Origin: Lachnospiraceae bacterium UBA1759
GTDB lineage: Bacteria; Bacillota; Clostridia; Lachnospirales; Lachnospiraceae
Assembly (NCBI GenBank): GCA_002315555.1
Contig: DCHF01000006.1
Coordinates: 1 to 64,000 of the forward strand
Direction of reading: 5' to 3'
DNA: 64,000 nt
The notes under the pieces were generated by a model, which was given only the letters and a program-made list of their open reading frames with translations, did not search any database and was not told the DNA's origin. Of the stretch, positions 39,509 through 47,913 are shown one piece after another; within the stretch, counting starts at the first letter, position 1, and each line of letters begins with the position of its first letter. Both the position numbers and the translations under genes were made by a program.

Positions 39509-41638
39509 TCACAGTTTTCCTTCGTACGCCTCCGCATACAGCATTTCCTGCGAATTCAGTTTCGCCCCGCCGGCCTCCGTATGCTTCTTTCTGTAGGCTC
39601 CGCTCTTCTTCTGAACGCGGGCCTTGACATTGTCCGAAAGCTGCAGGTCAAAAATGTGATGGATCTTTGCGCGGAGCGCTTCATCCTCGATCGGTGCAGC
39701 CACCTCCACGCGGCGAACCGTGTTACGGGTCATGAAATCGGCCGAGGAAATGTAGATCTTTTCATCCGCACCGGTGCCGAAAATGTAGATACGCGCATGC
39801 TCCAGGAACCGTCCGACGATGGAGACCGTATAAATATTCTCCGTGCGGCCGTCCACGCCGGAGCGCAGGCAGTTGATGCCGCGGACTACCATTTCCACGC
39901 GCACGCCGGCCGTCGATGCCGCGATGAGCGCATTGATGATGGCTTTATCAGTGATGGAATTCAACTTCAGGCCGATGTACGCCTCTTCGCCGTTCTTTGC
40001 TTTCTCCGTCTCCCGCTCAATCAGCTCGAGCACGTGATTCTGCAAGCATAAGGGCGCGACCATCAGATGGTCAAAGCCATCCGGGATCCGCTCCTCGCAA
40101 AGCGCTTCAAAGACCTTCTCCGCATCCAGACCGATCTCTTTCTTTGCGGTCATAAAGCAGAGGTCCGTATAAAGACGCGCGGTGCTTTCGTTATAGTTAC
40201 CGGTACCGATCTGCGTGATGTACTGCAGCTCTTCGCCTTTTCTCCGGGTGATCAGGAGCAGCTTGCTGTGGACCTTGAAGCGTCCCAGACCGTAAAGGAC
40301 ATTGCATCCCGCGTCCTCCAGAAGGTGGGACCAGTGAATGTTGTTTTCTTCATCGAAACGAGCCTTAAGCTCCACAAGAACATCGACCTTTTTACCGGCC
40401 TCCGATGCCGCAACCAGCGCTGCCACGATCTGGCTGTTCTTTGCCACGCGGTACAGTGTCATGCGGATGGACTCGACCTCCGGGTCGCGCGCCGCTTCTT
40501 CCAGCATGCGGATCATCGCGTTCATGCGCTCGTAGGGATAATACAGAAGGAGGTCACGCTCGGCGACCTGGTCGAGCATCGGCCGTGATTCATCGATAAG
40601 CGGGGCCTTCTGCGGCTGGCGCTTCTCATAAAACAGCGCCGCCTGACCGTGAAGATCGTTCTTAAACTGGGAGAAGAACGACAGGTTAAGCGGAGTCTCC
40701 GTTAAAAAGGCCTGTGCCGGGTCCAGGTTGAGAAGCTCCGACAGGCGCTCCACGACCTTTCTTTCAAGCGGTCTGGAATACTCCAGGCGGACCGGGGAAA
40801 GACGCTTTCTGGAACGGATAAGCTGTTCCATCAGCTCACGGTAATCCAGATCCTCATCGTATACGGAGTCGGCATCGATATCCGCGTTACGCGTGATACG
40901 GATGACCGCTTTGTCACCGATCTTATACTGCTTGAAAACAAGCGGCAGGAAATGGAGGATCAGTTCCTCGAGCAGCATGTATTCGCCCTTGTGCGCCGGG
41001 ATCTGAATCAGACGGTTCAGGGATTTTAAACTGCACGGGACGATGCCGATGCGGTCCTTTTCCCCTTTCTTCTTTAAAACACAGAAGGCATACAGATCCT
41101 TGTTGTCCATAAACGGGAACGGCGTCTTCTTTCCGACCGTGACCGGGGAAAGAAGCGGAAGGACCTCATTTCTGAAATAAGCCTCCAGATATTTGGCTTC
41201 ATTATCCTCAAGCGATGCAAAATCCGTGAGATGGATCCCGTATTCATCCAGACTCTTCATCAGGATGCGGTAAGCCTCTCCGTTTCGTACCGCCAGTTTA
41301 CGGACCTTTTTGCAGACCGCGGCGATCTGCTCGCTCGGGCTCATAAAGGTCTTGTTCTCACGGGCGTTGTCGTTTAAGACCATCTGGTCATGCAGGGAAC
41401 CCACACGGACCATGAAAAACTCATCCAGATTGGACTGATAGATCGAAAGGAAATTCAGGCGCTCGCACAGCGGGTTATCGAGATCCTCCGCTTCTTCCAG
41501 TACGCGCTCATTGAAACGCAGCCAGGAAAGCTCACGGTTTTCAAAGCAGTCCGTGATCTCCTGCTTTGCTTTTTTATCACTCAGTACGACGGTGGAAGTC
41601 TGATCGTTCTCCGGGGCTTCCCATACCTGTTCGCTCAT
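39509..41638 (-). CDS. ppk1: Polyphosphate kinase 1
   Basis: The 709-residue protein matches PPK1: NRELSWLRFNERVLEEA at the start, SLDEYGIHL middle, and the catalytic half with YRVAKNSQIVAALV, VELKARFDEENNI, GRFKVHSKLLLITR (the autophosphorylated His in VHSK) and ITQIGTGNYNESTA. It makes and breaks polyphosphate with ATP in the cytoplasm or at the membrane. The start at 41638 follows AAGGAGAT with good spacing. The frame stays open upstream to an ATG at 41770, close to the predicted transcription start. Confidence 0.95.
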   Translation of the reverse strand: MSEQVWEAPENDQTSTVVLSDKKAKQEITDCFENRELSWLRFNERVLEEAEDLDNPLCERLNFLSIYQSNLDEFFMVRVGSLHDQMVLNDNARENKTFMSPSEQIAAVCKKVRKLAVRNGEAYRILMKSLDEYGIHLTDFASLEDNEAKYLEAYFRNEVLPLLSPVTVGKKTPFPFMDNKDLYAFCVLKKKGEKDRIGIVPCSLKSLNRLIQIPAHKGEYMLLEELILHFLPLVFKQYKIGDKAVIRITRNADIDADSVYDEDLDYRELMEQLIRSRKRLSPVRLEYSRPLERKVVERLSELLNLDPAQAFLTETPLNLSFFSQFKNDLHGQAALFYEKRQPQKAPLIDESRPMLDQVAERDLLLYYPYERMNAMIRMLEEAARDPEVESIRMTLYRVAKNSQIVAALVAASEAGKKVDVLVELKARFDEENNIHWSHLLEDAGCNVLYGLGRFKVHSKLLLITRRKGEELQYITQIGTGNYNESTARLYTDLCFMTAKKEIGLDAEKVFEALCEERIPDGFDHLMVAPLCLQNHVLELIERETEKAKNGEEAYIGLKLNSITDKAIINALIAASTAGVRVEMVVRGINCLRSGVDGRTENIYTVSIVGRFLEHARIYIFGTGADEKIYISSADFMTRNTVRRVEVAAPIEDEALRAKIHHIFDLQLSDNVKARVQKKSGAYRKKHTEAGGAKLNSQEMLYAEAYEGKL

Positions 41639-41776
41639 TTGGTCATCTCCTTCATCAAATTCATGTACTCTCAGAGCATACGAAACAGGGGCACTCTCTT
41701 CCCGGCTCCGGCCGGTCAGAATGTCCCGTATTTTGTTTATCAATGCTCTAATATCATTTTTAGTAAACATGCATCT

Positions 41777-41805
41777 AATATACCATCTTTCGATATCATT
41801 GTAAA
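41777..41805 (-). promoter_or_regulatory. Promoter for ppk1
   Basis: TTTACA, a 17-base spacer and TATATT on the minus strand. Transcription would start near 41770, giving a leader of about 130 bases before the chosen start. Confidence 0.6.
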
Positions 41806-41832
41806 TGTTTTCGAAAAAACTACAAAAAATGC

Positions 41833-41860
41833 TTGCAATTTCCCAATCATCTGTTATAAT
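41833..41860 (+). promoter_or_regulatory. Promoter for tRNA-Gln
   Basis: TTGCAA, a 16-base spacer and a perfect TATAAT, 25 bases before the tRNA. It points away from the ppk1 promoter. Confidence 0.8.
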
Positions 41861-41885
41861 ACATTTGTTGTCGACATGACAATAT

Positions 41886-41958
41886 AGCGCTATCGCCAAA
41901 TGGTAAGGCAACGGACTCTGACTCCGTCATTTTCAAGGTTCGAATCCTTGTAGCGCTG
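41886..41958 (+). tRNA. tRNA-Gln (CTG)
   Basis: Acceptor arms AGCGCTA/TAGCGCT, a D-arm, anticodon stem ACGGA/TCCGT around loop CTCTGAC (anticodon CTG) and a T-arm with GGTTCGAATCC are visible. CCA is not encoded. It decodes CAG. Confidence 0.95.
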
Positions 41959-41977
41959 TTTTTTTATGCCCTGCAAT

Positions 41978-42013
41978 AAGATCCCGCTCCAAAACAGGAT
42001 GCGGGATCTTTTT
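41978..42013 (+). terminator. Terminator of tRNA-Gln
   Basis: AAGATCCCGC pairs with GCGGGATCTT, followed by a T-run on the plus strand, 20 bases after the tRNA. Confidence 0.85.
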
Positions 42014-42075
42014 ATTTCACGATTTGTTTGAAATTTCTTCACACATTAAACACAGTTTTCCGATAAACTTACTTA

Positions 42076-42160
42076 TGTACTGAAAAGTACTCGGGCTGTA
42101 ATCCCTGTCGGCCCGTAAGTCTTTTTCATACTCACGCCCGTTAGTCGGGCTCCCCTTTTC
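42076..42160. repeat. Multi-hairpin element, copy 1
   Basis: In plus orientation the element has a GTACT-GAAA-AGTAC hairpin, a hairpin CGGGC/GCCCG, a linker with CTTTTTCATACTC and a third hairpin GCCCG-TTAGT-CGGGC. Copy 2 at 42338-42432 keeps this order and the linker while the stems differ by paired changes. The coding strand is not certain. Confidence 0.6.
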
Positions 42161-42168
42161 TTTTGAAG

Positions 42169-42193
42169 AAGCGGTCGGTTCAGCCGGCCGCTT
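42169..42193 (+). terminator. GC-rich hairpin, possible terminator
   Basis: AAGCGGTCGG pairs with CCGGCCGCTT with one G-T pair, then TTCTTG follows on the plus strand. It directly follows copy 1 of the multi-hairpin element. Confidence 0.5.
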
Positions 42194-42337
42194 TCTTGTT
42201 CCCCGGGTCCCTGAAGATCCTTCCGGAAAACAATCGGGAAAACACGGCCGAATCCCTGCGGCCGGAAAACTTTGACTTAAAGCACAAATTTAACTTCTGT
42301 ATCACATGGATTTCACTTTCGTTTTTTATACTACACC

Positions 42338-42432
42338 TGTACTGAATAAGTATGTCAGGTCGACTCCCCCGTCGCCTGACTACCGCTTTTTCATACTCGA
42401 CCCGTGTATCCCCGTACATCGGGTCACCCCTT
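42338..42432. repeat. Multi-hairpin element, copy 2
   Basis: It has TACT/AGTA at the first hairpin, GTCAGG/CCTGAC in the second, the shared linker CTTTTTCATACTC and CCCG...CGGG enclosing TGTA/TACA in the third. The shared parts are the TGTACTGAA start and the linker. Between the copies (42194-42337) I see no gene. Confidence 0.6.
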
Positions 42433-42477
42433 CCAAAGGCTGCTTCGGTCCCCCCCGGAGCAGTTTTGTTTTAGAAC

Positions 42478-42519
42478 AAAAACACCCCGAGGCGCCTTTC
42501 CGGCCCCTCGGGGTGTTTT
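42478..42519 (-). terminator. Terminator of the GH43 gene
   Basis: AAAACACCCCGAGG pairs with CCTCGGGGTGTTTT around a loop, with TTTTTG after it on the minus strand, 13 bases after the GH43 stop. Confidence 0.9.
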
Positions 42520-42531
42520 ATTTGAAACGGA

Positions 42532-44058
42532 TCAGTCCATTTCCACATAATTAAAATCGGTAAATACCGCCGGCGTCACGCCCGGCTTGCCGTTGCCCAT
42601 GGCATACAGCGCGTAATAGTTTCCGGTGAAGGAACCGCCGACTTCCGTCGTCAGGTAAACGGTCTCACCCTGTCCCAAAAATTCACGCTCGCCGCCGTCC
42701 ACACGATAATAGAAGGTGTACAGATCCTTGTCGGACTCCAGTTCAAAGGTCACCTTCTCACCGTTCAGGACGATCCTGTTCTCGGTATTCTCCAGCGAAC
42801 CGATGCGTCTTCTGAACACGATCTTACGCACGCCGTCTTCACAGATGACCGCTGCGGCGTAGTGATGCTTGTAGTTCATGAAGACCGTAAATCCGGCTTC
42901 TTCGCGCTCCTGCTCCGTCGGGAAACTCATCGTCACGGACGCCTTGGTGTTATGCGCGCTCTGGCGTCTTCCGAGCCAGGTGTAGACCGCCCAGTCGTGA
43001 AGGGCATGCTCATTGCCGGTCAGCATGGCGCGGCCGTTGCCCCAGCTGTAGTGCTCTTCTTCCGGGTTATAGAGATAATTCCAGGAAAGATCCGGCTTTT
43101 CCGTATCGAAACTGCAGTGATAATCCTGATTGCGGTCCTTATCTTCCGGAACCGCAGGAAGGTTATCGACCTCAAATTCCATATCCAGCGTGCCGTTGTT
43201 GCCAAATACCGGCCAGTCACCGGACCAGTCGACCGGAGCGATCATCGTCTCGCGACCCAGGTTGTGCTTGGGCGGATAAGAAAACGTGCGGGTACCCAGG
43301 CATACAGCCCACCAGTTGCCGTTCTGATCCTCAACAAGATCGGCGTGGCCGACAGCTTCAATGGGACGCAGCAGACTGCGGTTCGTGAATACCGGGTTGT
43401 TCGGACATTCCTCGTAGCCCTCGAACAGGCTGCGGCTTCTGGCCATGGTGATCATGTGGGAACGTTCGGTGCCGCCCTCGGAGATCATCAGATAATACCA
43501 GCCGTCCTTCTTGTAAAGGTGCGGACCTTCCGGATAAGCACCGCCGGTACCGCGCCAAAGCTTGTGGGTATCGCCGATCATCTTACCGGTCGTGAGATCG
43601 ATCTCTACGACGTAGATGGTGCCGAATGCCGTGCCGACGTAATAGTTCTTGCCGTCATCATCAAAGAAGAAGGACGGGTCGATGCCCGGAACGTCCAGGA
43701 AGATCGGGTCGGACCAGGGGCCCGCGGGATCGGTTGCGGTCACAAAGAAATTTCCGGCATCCTTGGCCTGATGCATGTTCGTGGTGACCATGTAGAAGAT
43801 GCCGTCCTTGTAGCGGATGGTGGTGGCATAGATACCATCGGCGCTCTGACGGCCGATGCCTGCCGGCTGAATGGACAGTGCATCGTTACGATCCACGCAA
43901 TAGCCGATGTTTTCCCAGTTCACCAGATCCTTGCTGTGAGAGACCGGGATCGCCGGAAAGAACTCAAATGTGGAATTGACGATGTAAAAATCGTCCCCGG
44001 CCCGGCAAATGCTCGGATCCGGATACATTCCTCTCAGAACCGGATTCTTGATCTTCAT
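42532..44058 (-). CDS. GH43 beta-xylosidase / alpha-L-arabinofuranosidase
   Basis: The 508-residue protein has the GH43 five-blade propeller followed by a beta-sandwich domain. The catalytic triad is visible: base Asp in MYPDPSICRAGDDFYIVNS, pKa-modulating Asp in GIDPSFFFDDDGKNYYVG and acid Glu in YPEGPHLYK. It would act on xylo- or arabino-oligosaccharides inside the cell, as no signal peptide is seen. The start ATG at 44058 follows AAAGGGGA; an upstream TTG overlaps that site. It lies 11 bases after hemZ. Confidence 0.92.
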   Translation of the reverse strand: MKIKNPVLRGMYPDPSICRAGDDFYIVNSTFEFFPAIPVSHSKDLVNWENIGYCVDRNDALSIQPAGIGRQSADGIYATTIRYKDGIFYMVTTNMHQAKDAGNFFVTATDPAGPWSDPIFLDVPGIDPSFFFDDDGKNYYVGTAFGTIYVVEIDLTTGKMIGDTHKLWRGTGGAYPEGPHLYKKDGWYYLMISEGGTERSHMITMARSRSLFEGYEECPNNPVFTNRSLLRPIEAVGHADLVEDQNGNWWAVCLGTRTFSYPPKHNLGRETMIAPVDWSGDWPVFGNNGTLDMEFEVDNLPAVPEDKDRNQDYHCSFDTEKPDLSWNYLYNPEEEHYSWGNGRAMLTGNEHALHDWAVYTWLGRRQSAHNTKASVTMSFPTEQEREEAGFTVFMNYKHHYAAAVICEDGVRKIVFRRRIGSLENTENRIVLNGEKVTFELESDKDLYTFYYRVDGGEREFLGQGETVYLTTEVGGSFTGNYYALYAMGNGKPGVTPAVFTDFNYVEMD

Positions 44059-44069
44059 ATAATCCCCTT

Positions 44070-45515
44070 TCAATCTTCCGAAAAAAGCTTTTTCTTTCGC
44101 TCGATCATTTCATCGATCTTATCGATATACAGCCGGACCTCTTTCACGGTATCACACCGCTCGATGCGTCCGTCCGGATATACTCTCTTAGTCACCGTGC
44201 CGGCACCGCAGGCCACGATGGTCTGCACTTCCTCCATGATCAGGATGTTGTACACGCCTTCCTTACCGGGCCGCGCATATCCCACATTTTCCTGATTGCC
44301 GGCCATGTTTTTCTGCCGGTACAGATAGTACGGTTCTTCACCGATGCCCCGCAGATACTCCCGGCACATGTCCATGATCTCATCCGAATTCTCCATGAGA
44401 TAACCCTCATATTCATCCAGATGCAGATTCAGACGCGCCGCCCGCTTGAGCGCCAGTGAATGGATCGTCACATTATCCGGATCAAGTTCGGTTACGCGGC
44501 GGATAGTCTCCTCCACGTCCTCCTTCGACTCCCCCGGAAGTCCGACGATCAGGTCCATATTGATATTGTCAAAGCCCTGCGCCCGTGCAAGGCGATAGGT
44601 GTTCAGCACTTCATCGACCGTGTGCCTTCTTCCGATCAGATCCAGCGTCTTCTGATGCATGGTCTGCGGATTTACGGAAATGCGGCTCACGGGATATTTC
44701 TTCAGCACCCGCAGCTTATCCTCCGTCACCGAATCCGGCCGTCCGGCTTCCACCGTCCACTCACGGACATCGGAAAGATCGAAACGCGTTACGATCTCGT
44801 TACAAAGGAAATCCAACTGCTCCGCACTCAGTGTGGTCGGTGTGCCGCCGCCGAAATAGATGGAATTCAGCGGTCTTCCCTTAAAGGTTTCCTGTACCCA
44901 CGCAAGTTCGCGGACCACCGCGTGCAGATAATCCCACACCAGGTCCTTGTATGCGGAAAGCGCAAAGGAGGAAAACGAACAATAAAGACAGATGCTCGGG
45001 CAGAACGGAATACCCACATACAGGCTGTAGCCGTTCTCAGCGTCGATGGTATCAAGCAGCGCCAACTCGCGCTTTGCGATCTCCGTTGCAAGCGTCGTCT
45101 TTCCCGGTGAACAGTACAGTTCCCCTTCCATGTGCGCACGGATCGCTTCTTCGGAAGCGCCGGCCTTCAGCATGGCCATCGGGATCTTGGTCGGGCGGAT
45201 GCCCGTCAGCGTTCCCCAGGGAAGCGTCTTTCCCGAATGCCCGGAAAGCAGTGTGTACAGTGCCTGCTTGACCGCGGTCTTTGCCGCCGCGCGGTCCTTT
45301 TCCGGTGTGATGTCGATGTCCTTTTCAGCGGTCCTTCCGCCGTCACAGAGCGTCATCTCAAGGTGCAGGCAGGCATCGGTCTCCGTATACTGCATCCGAA
45401 GGAAGTCGCTGTCCGCCGCCGCCTCATCCGTTTCAAATTTCTGCTTCGGATAAAAGGCCATCAGAAGACCGCGGATATCATATTCAAAAAGTTCGGAATT
45501 CAGTAAAAGCTTCAT
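44070..45515 (-). CDS. hemZ: HemZ-type radical SAM coproporphyrinogen dehydrogenase-like protein
   Basis: The 481-residue protein carries the radical SAM cluster motif C-x3-C-x2-C in FCPSICLYCSFSS at about residue 175, followed by SIYFGGGTPTTLS and DLIVGLPGE. The N-terminal 160 residues are the HemZ-specific extension with TGIRPTKIPM. HemZ/HemN-type enzymes decarboxylate coproporphyrinogen III, though other members of this family have different roles. No heme pathway gene is nearby. relA lies just upstream with a 12-base gap, suggesting one transcript. Confidence 0.88.
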   Translation of the reverse strand: MKLLLNSELFEYDIRGLLMAFYPKQKFETDEAAADSDFLRMQYTETDACLHLEMTLCDGGRTAEKDIDITPEKDRAAAKTAVKQALYTLLSGHSGKTLPWGTLTGIRPTKIPMAMLKAGASEEAIRAHMEGELYCSPGKTTLATEIAKRELALLDTIDAENGYSLYVGIPFCPSICLYCSFSSFALSAYKDLVWDYLHAVVRELAWVQETFKGRPLNSIYFGGGTPTTLSAEQLDFLCNEIVTRFDLSDVREWTVEAGRPDSVTEDKLRVLKKYPVSRISVNPQTMHQKTLDLIGRRHTVDEVLNTYRLARAQGFDNINMDLIVGLPGESKEDVEETIRRVTELDPDNVTIHSLALKRAARLNLHLDEYEGYLMENSDEIMDMCREYLRGIGEEPYYLYRQKNMAGNQENVGYARPGKEGVYNILIMEEVQTIVACGAGTVTKRVYPDGRIERCDTVKEVRLYIDKIDEMIERKKKLFSED

Positions 45516-45527
45516 AAACCTTTCTTA

Positions 45528-47837
45528 TCAACCGGCGGAGCGCTGAATGTCCACGACTCCCGGCACGGTCCTCAGTCTTGCGACCAGTCTTTGCAGATCC
45601 TCGACGGAAGATACTTCAAAGGACATTTCGATCGTCGCGTTGCCCTGCTTGTTCACGCGGGAGCTTGCGGTCTGGATATCGACCATGTTCTCCATCATGA
45701 CGCGCGAAAGATCGGCAAACAAGCCGATGCGGTTCTTGCAGAAGATCTGGATGGAGGTGGAATACTTGGCGCCGTCCGGGCTCGTGTTAAGATCCGAGCT
45801 CCACTCGGCGGAGATCATGCGCTCCTTCTCGTAATCCGGAAGAGACATAATGTTCGGACAGTCGGTGCGATGGATGGAAATACCGCGGCCGCGGGTAACG
45901 TAGCCGATGATCTCATCGCCCGGAACCGGATTGCAGCAGTGCGAGAAGCGCACGGAAAGGTCGTGAAGGCCCTTTACGACGATGCCGGTATCCTGCTTGG
46001 AGGTCTGGACATGGACCCTGCTGTTCTCCTCGATGCTCTTTAAGATATCCTCGTCCGTCATGCGGGAGGCATTATCCTTCTTGAATTCATCAAGCAGCTT
46101 GTTGACGACCTGACCTTCCTTCAGCGCGCCGTGACCGACGGACGCCAGAAGGTTATCCCAGTCTGGATAACGGTACTTCTGCAGAGCGGCATTCATATAG
46201 GCCGGCTTCATGATATCGGCCTGATTGATGCCCTTCTGACGACAATAGTTCTGAACGGCTTCTTTTCCGCGCACAACATTGTCTTCCTTGTTCTGCGCCT
46301 TGAACCACTGATTGATCTTGTTTCTGGCCTGTGCCGATTTTACGATCTTCAGCCAGTCCATCGACGGACCCTTGGAGTTCTGAGACGTCATGATCTCCAC
46401 GCGGTCACCGTTCTGGATCGTATATTCGATGGGCACCAGCGTGCCGTTGACCTTGGCGCCGACCATGCGGTTACCGACCGCGGAATGGATGGCATAAGCA
46501 AAGTCGATGCAGTTTGAGCCTGCCGGCAGGTTCTTGACCTCTCCGTTCGGGGTGAAGCAATAGACCGAGCCGGAAAACAGGTCAAAGTCCTCCTTGACCA
46601 GATTGACGAATTCGCGGCTGTCGCTGGTCTGCCAGTCCATGATGGAACGGAGCCATGCCAGCTTGACTTCATCGGCATTCTTGCCGGCGGTAACGGAGCC
46701 CTGCTCCTTGTATTTCCAGTGCGCGGCAATACCGTATTCCGCCGTACGATGCATCTCGTAGGTGCGGATCTGAATTTCAAAGGGTGTGCCGGAGGGGCTC
46801 ATGACCGTGGTATGAAGTGACTGGTACATATTCGGCTTCGGCATGGCGATGTAATCCTTGAAACGGCCCGGAAGCGGGGTATACATTTCATGAACGATGC
46901 CGAGGACCGCATAGCAGTCCATAACGGTATCGACCAGGATACGGATCGCAAAAATATCGTAGATCTGCTCCAGCGTCTTCTGCTGCTGGACCATCTTCTT
47001 GTAAATACTGAATAAATGCTTGACGCGGCCGTTGATGTCCGCCTTGACGCCTTCTTTGAGAAGACGCGAACGGATCTCCTGCTGCTTGTCCTGGATCAGG
47101 AGGTCGCGACGGTCCTGTGTGTAGGAAAGCTTCTGGGTGAGTTCGGCAAAAACATCGGGGTGAAGGATGGCGAGTGAACGGTCATCGAGTTCCACCTTGA
47201 TCTTGGAGATACCGAGACGGGAAGCCACCGGAGAAAAGATCTCCATGGTCTCTTTGGCCTTACGGCGCTGGGTCTCCACAGACCAGTACTGGTACGTGCG
47301 CATATTGTGAAGGCGGTCGGCCAGCTTGACTAAGATGACGCGGATATCCTTGGCCATGGCCATGAACATCTTGCGAAGATTCTCCGCCTGGACCTCTTCC
47401 TTATCCATGCCCCAGTTGGTCTGCGTGATCTTGGTGACGCCGTCGACGAGAAGCGCGACTTCGCCGCCGAATTCGCGCTCGATATCCTGATAGGACATGA
47501 CCGTATCTTCGATGACATCGTGTAAAAGTCCGGCGATGATGGTCTCCTTATCCAGTTCCAGTTCCGCCAGTATGATAGCGACATTGACCGGATGGATAAT
47601 GTAGGGTTCACCGCTCTTTCGCTTCTGCCCCTCATGCGCATCCTTTGCGATATGGTAGGCCTTCTCGATCTGCGAGAGATCATCGGACGGATGATATTTA
47701 CGGATCGTGCGGAGAAGCATCGCATAGAGTTCTTCTTCCGGAGTGTTGTCCGCAGGCTTGATGATACCGATCTCTGCTTCAAGTGCTTCTTCGATCATTT
47801 CTTCGGCAAGCAGATTCGCAGGTCTTCTCTCTGACAT
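45528..47837 (-). CDS. relA: Bifunctional (p)ppGpp synthetase/hydrolase, RelA/SpoT family
   Basis: At 769 residues it has all Rel domains: the HD hydrolase (AGLLHDVIEDTV), the synthetase (KLADRLHNMRT, MPKPNMYQSLHTTVM), a TGS domain (IDFAYAIHSAVGNRMVGAKVNG from about 420) and a C-terminal ACT domain. An intact HD motif suggests that it both makes and breaks (p)ppGpp. It is the main stringent-response enzyme expected for a Firmicute. AGAGGG stands before the ATG. Confidence 0.96.
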   Translation of the reverse strand: MSERRPANLLAEEMIEEALEAEIGIIKPADNTPEEELYAMLLRTIRKYHPSDDLSQIEKAYHIAKDAHEGQKRKSGEPYIIHPVNVAIILAELELDKETIIAGLLHDVIEDTVMSYQDIEREFGGEVALLVDGVTKITQTNWGMDKEEVQAENLRKMFMAMAKDIRVILVKLADRLHNMRTYQYWSVETQRRKAKETMEIFSPVASRLGISKIKVELDDRSLAILHPDVFAELTQKLSYTQDRRDLLIQDKQQEIRSRLLKEGVKADINGRVKHLFSIYKKMVQQQKTLEQIYDIFAIRILVDTVMDCYAVLGIVHEMYTPLPGRFKDYIAMPKPNMYQSLHTTVMSPSGTPFEIQIRTYEMHRTAEYGIAAHWKYKEQGSVTAGKNADEVKLAWLRSIMDWQTSDSREFVNLVKEDFDLFSGSVYCFTPNGEVKNLPAGSNCIDFAYAIHSAVGNRMVGAKVNGTLVPIEYTIQNGDRVEIMTSQNSKGPSMDWLKIVKSAQARNKINQWFKAQNKEDNVVRGKEAVQNYCRQKGINQADIMKPAYMNAALQKYRYPDWDNLLASVGHGALKEGQVVNKLLDEFKKDNASRMTDEDILKSIEENSRVHVQTSKQDTGIVVKGLHDLSVRFSHCCNPVPGDEIIGYVTRGRGISIHRTDCPNIMSLPDYEKERMISAEWSSDLNTSPDGAKYSTSIQIFCKNRIGLFADLSRVMMENMVDIQTASSRVNKQGNATIEMSFEVSSVEDLQRLVARLRTVPGVVDIQRSAG

Positions 47838-47884
47838 TTTACGTTCCCTCTTTCTTTCGAAAAGTTGATAAAATATAGTAAAAT

Positions 47885-47913
47885 ATTATACTATTTATCG
47901 CTTGATTAAGCAA
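47885..47913 (-). promoter_or_regulatory. Promoter for relA inside the end of recJ
   Basis: TTGCTT, a 17-base spacer and a perfect TATAAT on the minus strand. The -35 box lies within the last recJ codons, the -10 box just beyond its stop. Confidence 0.6.

Noticed and set aside
42163..42554. Short reading frames in the non-coding stretch after tRNA-Gln
   Set aside because: They run through hairpin elements and a terminator, lack ribosome-binding sites and show no protein-like composition.
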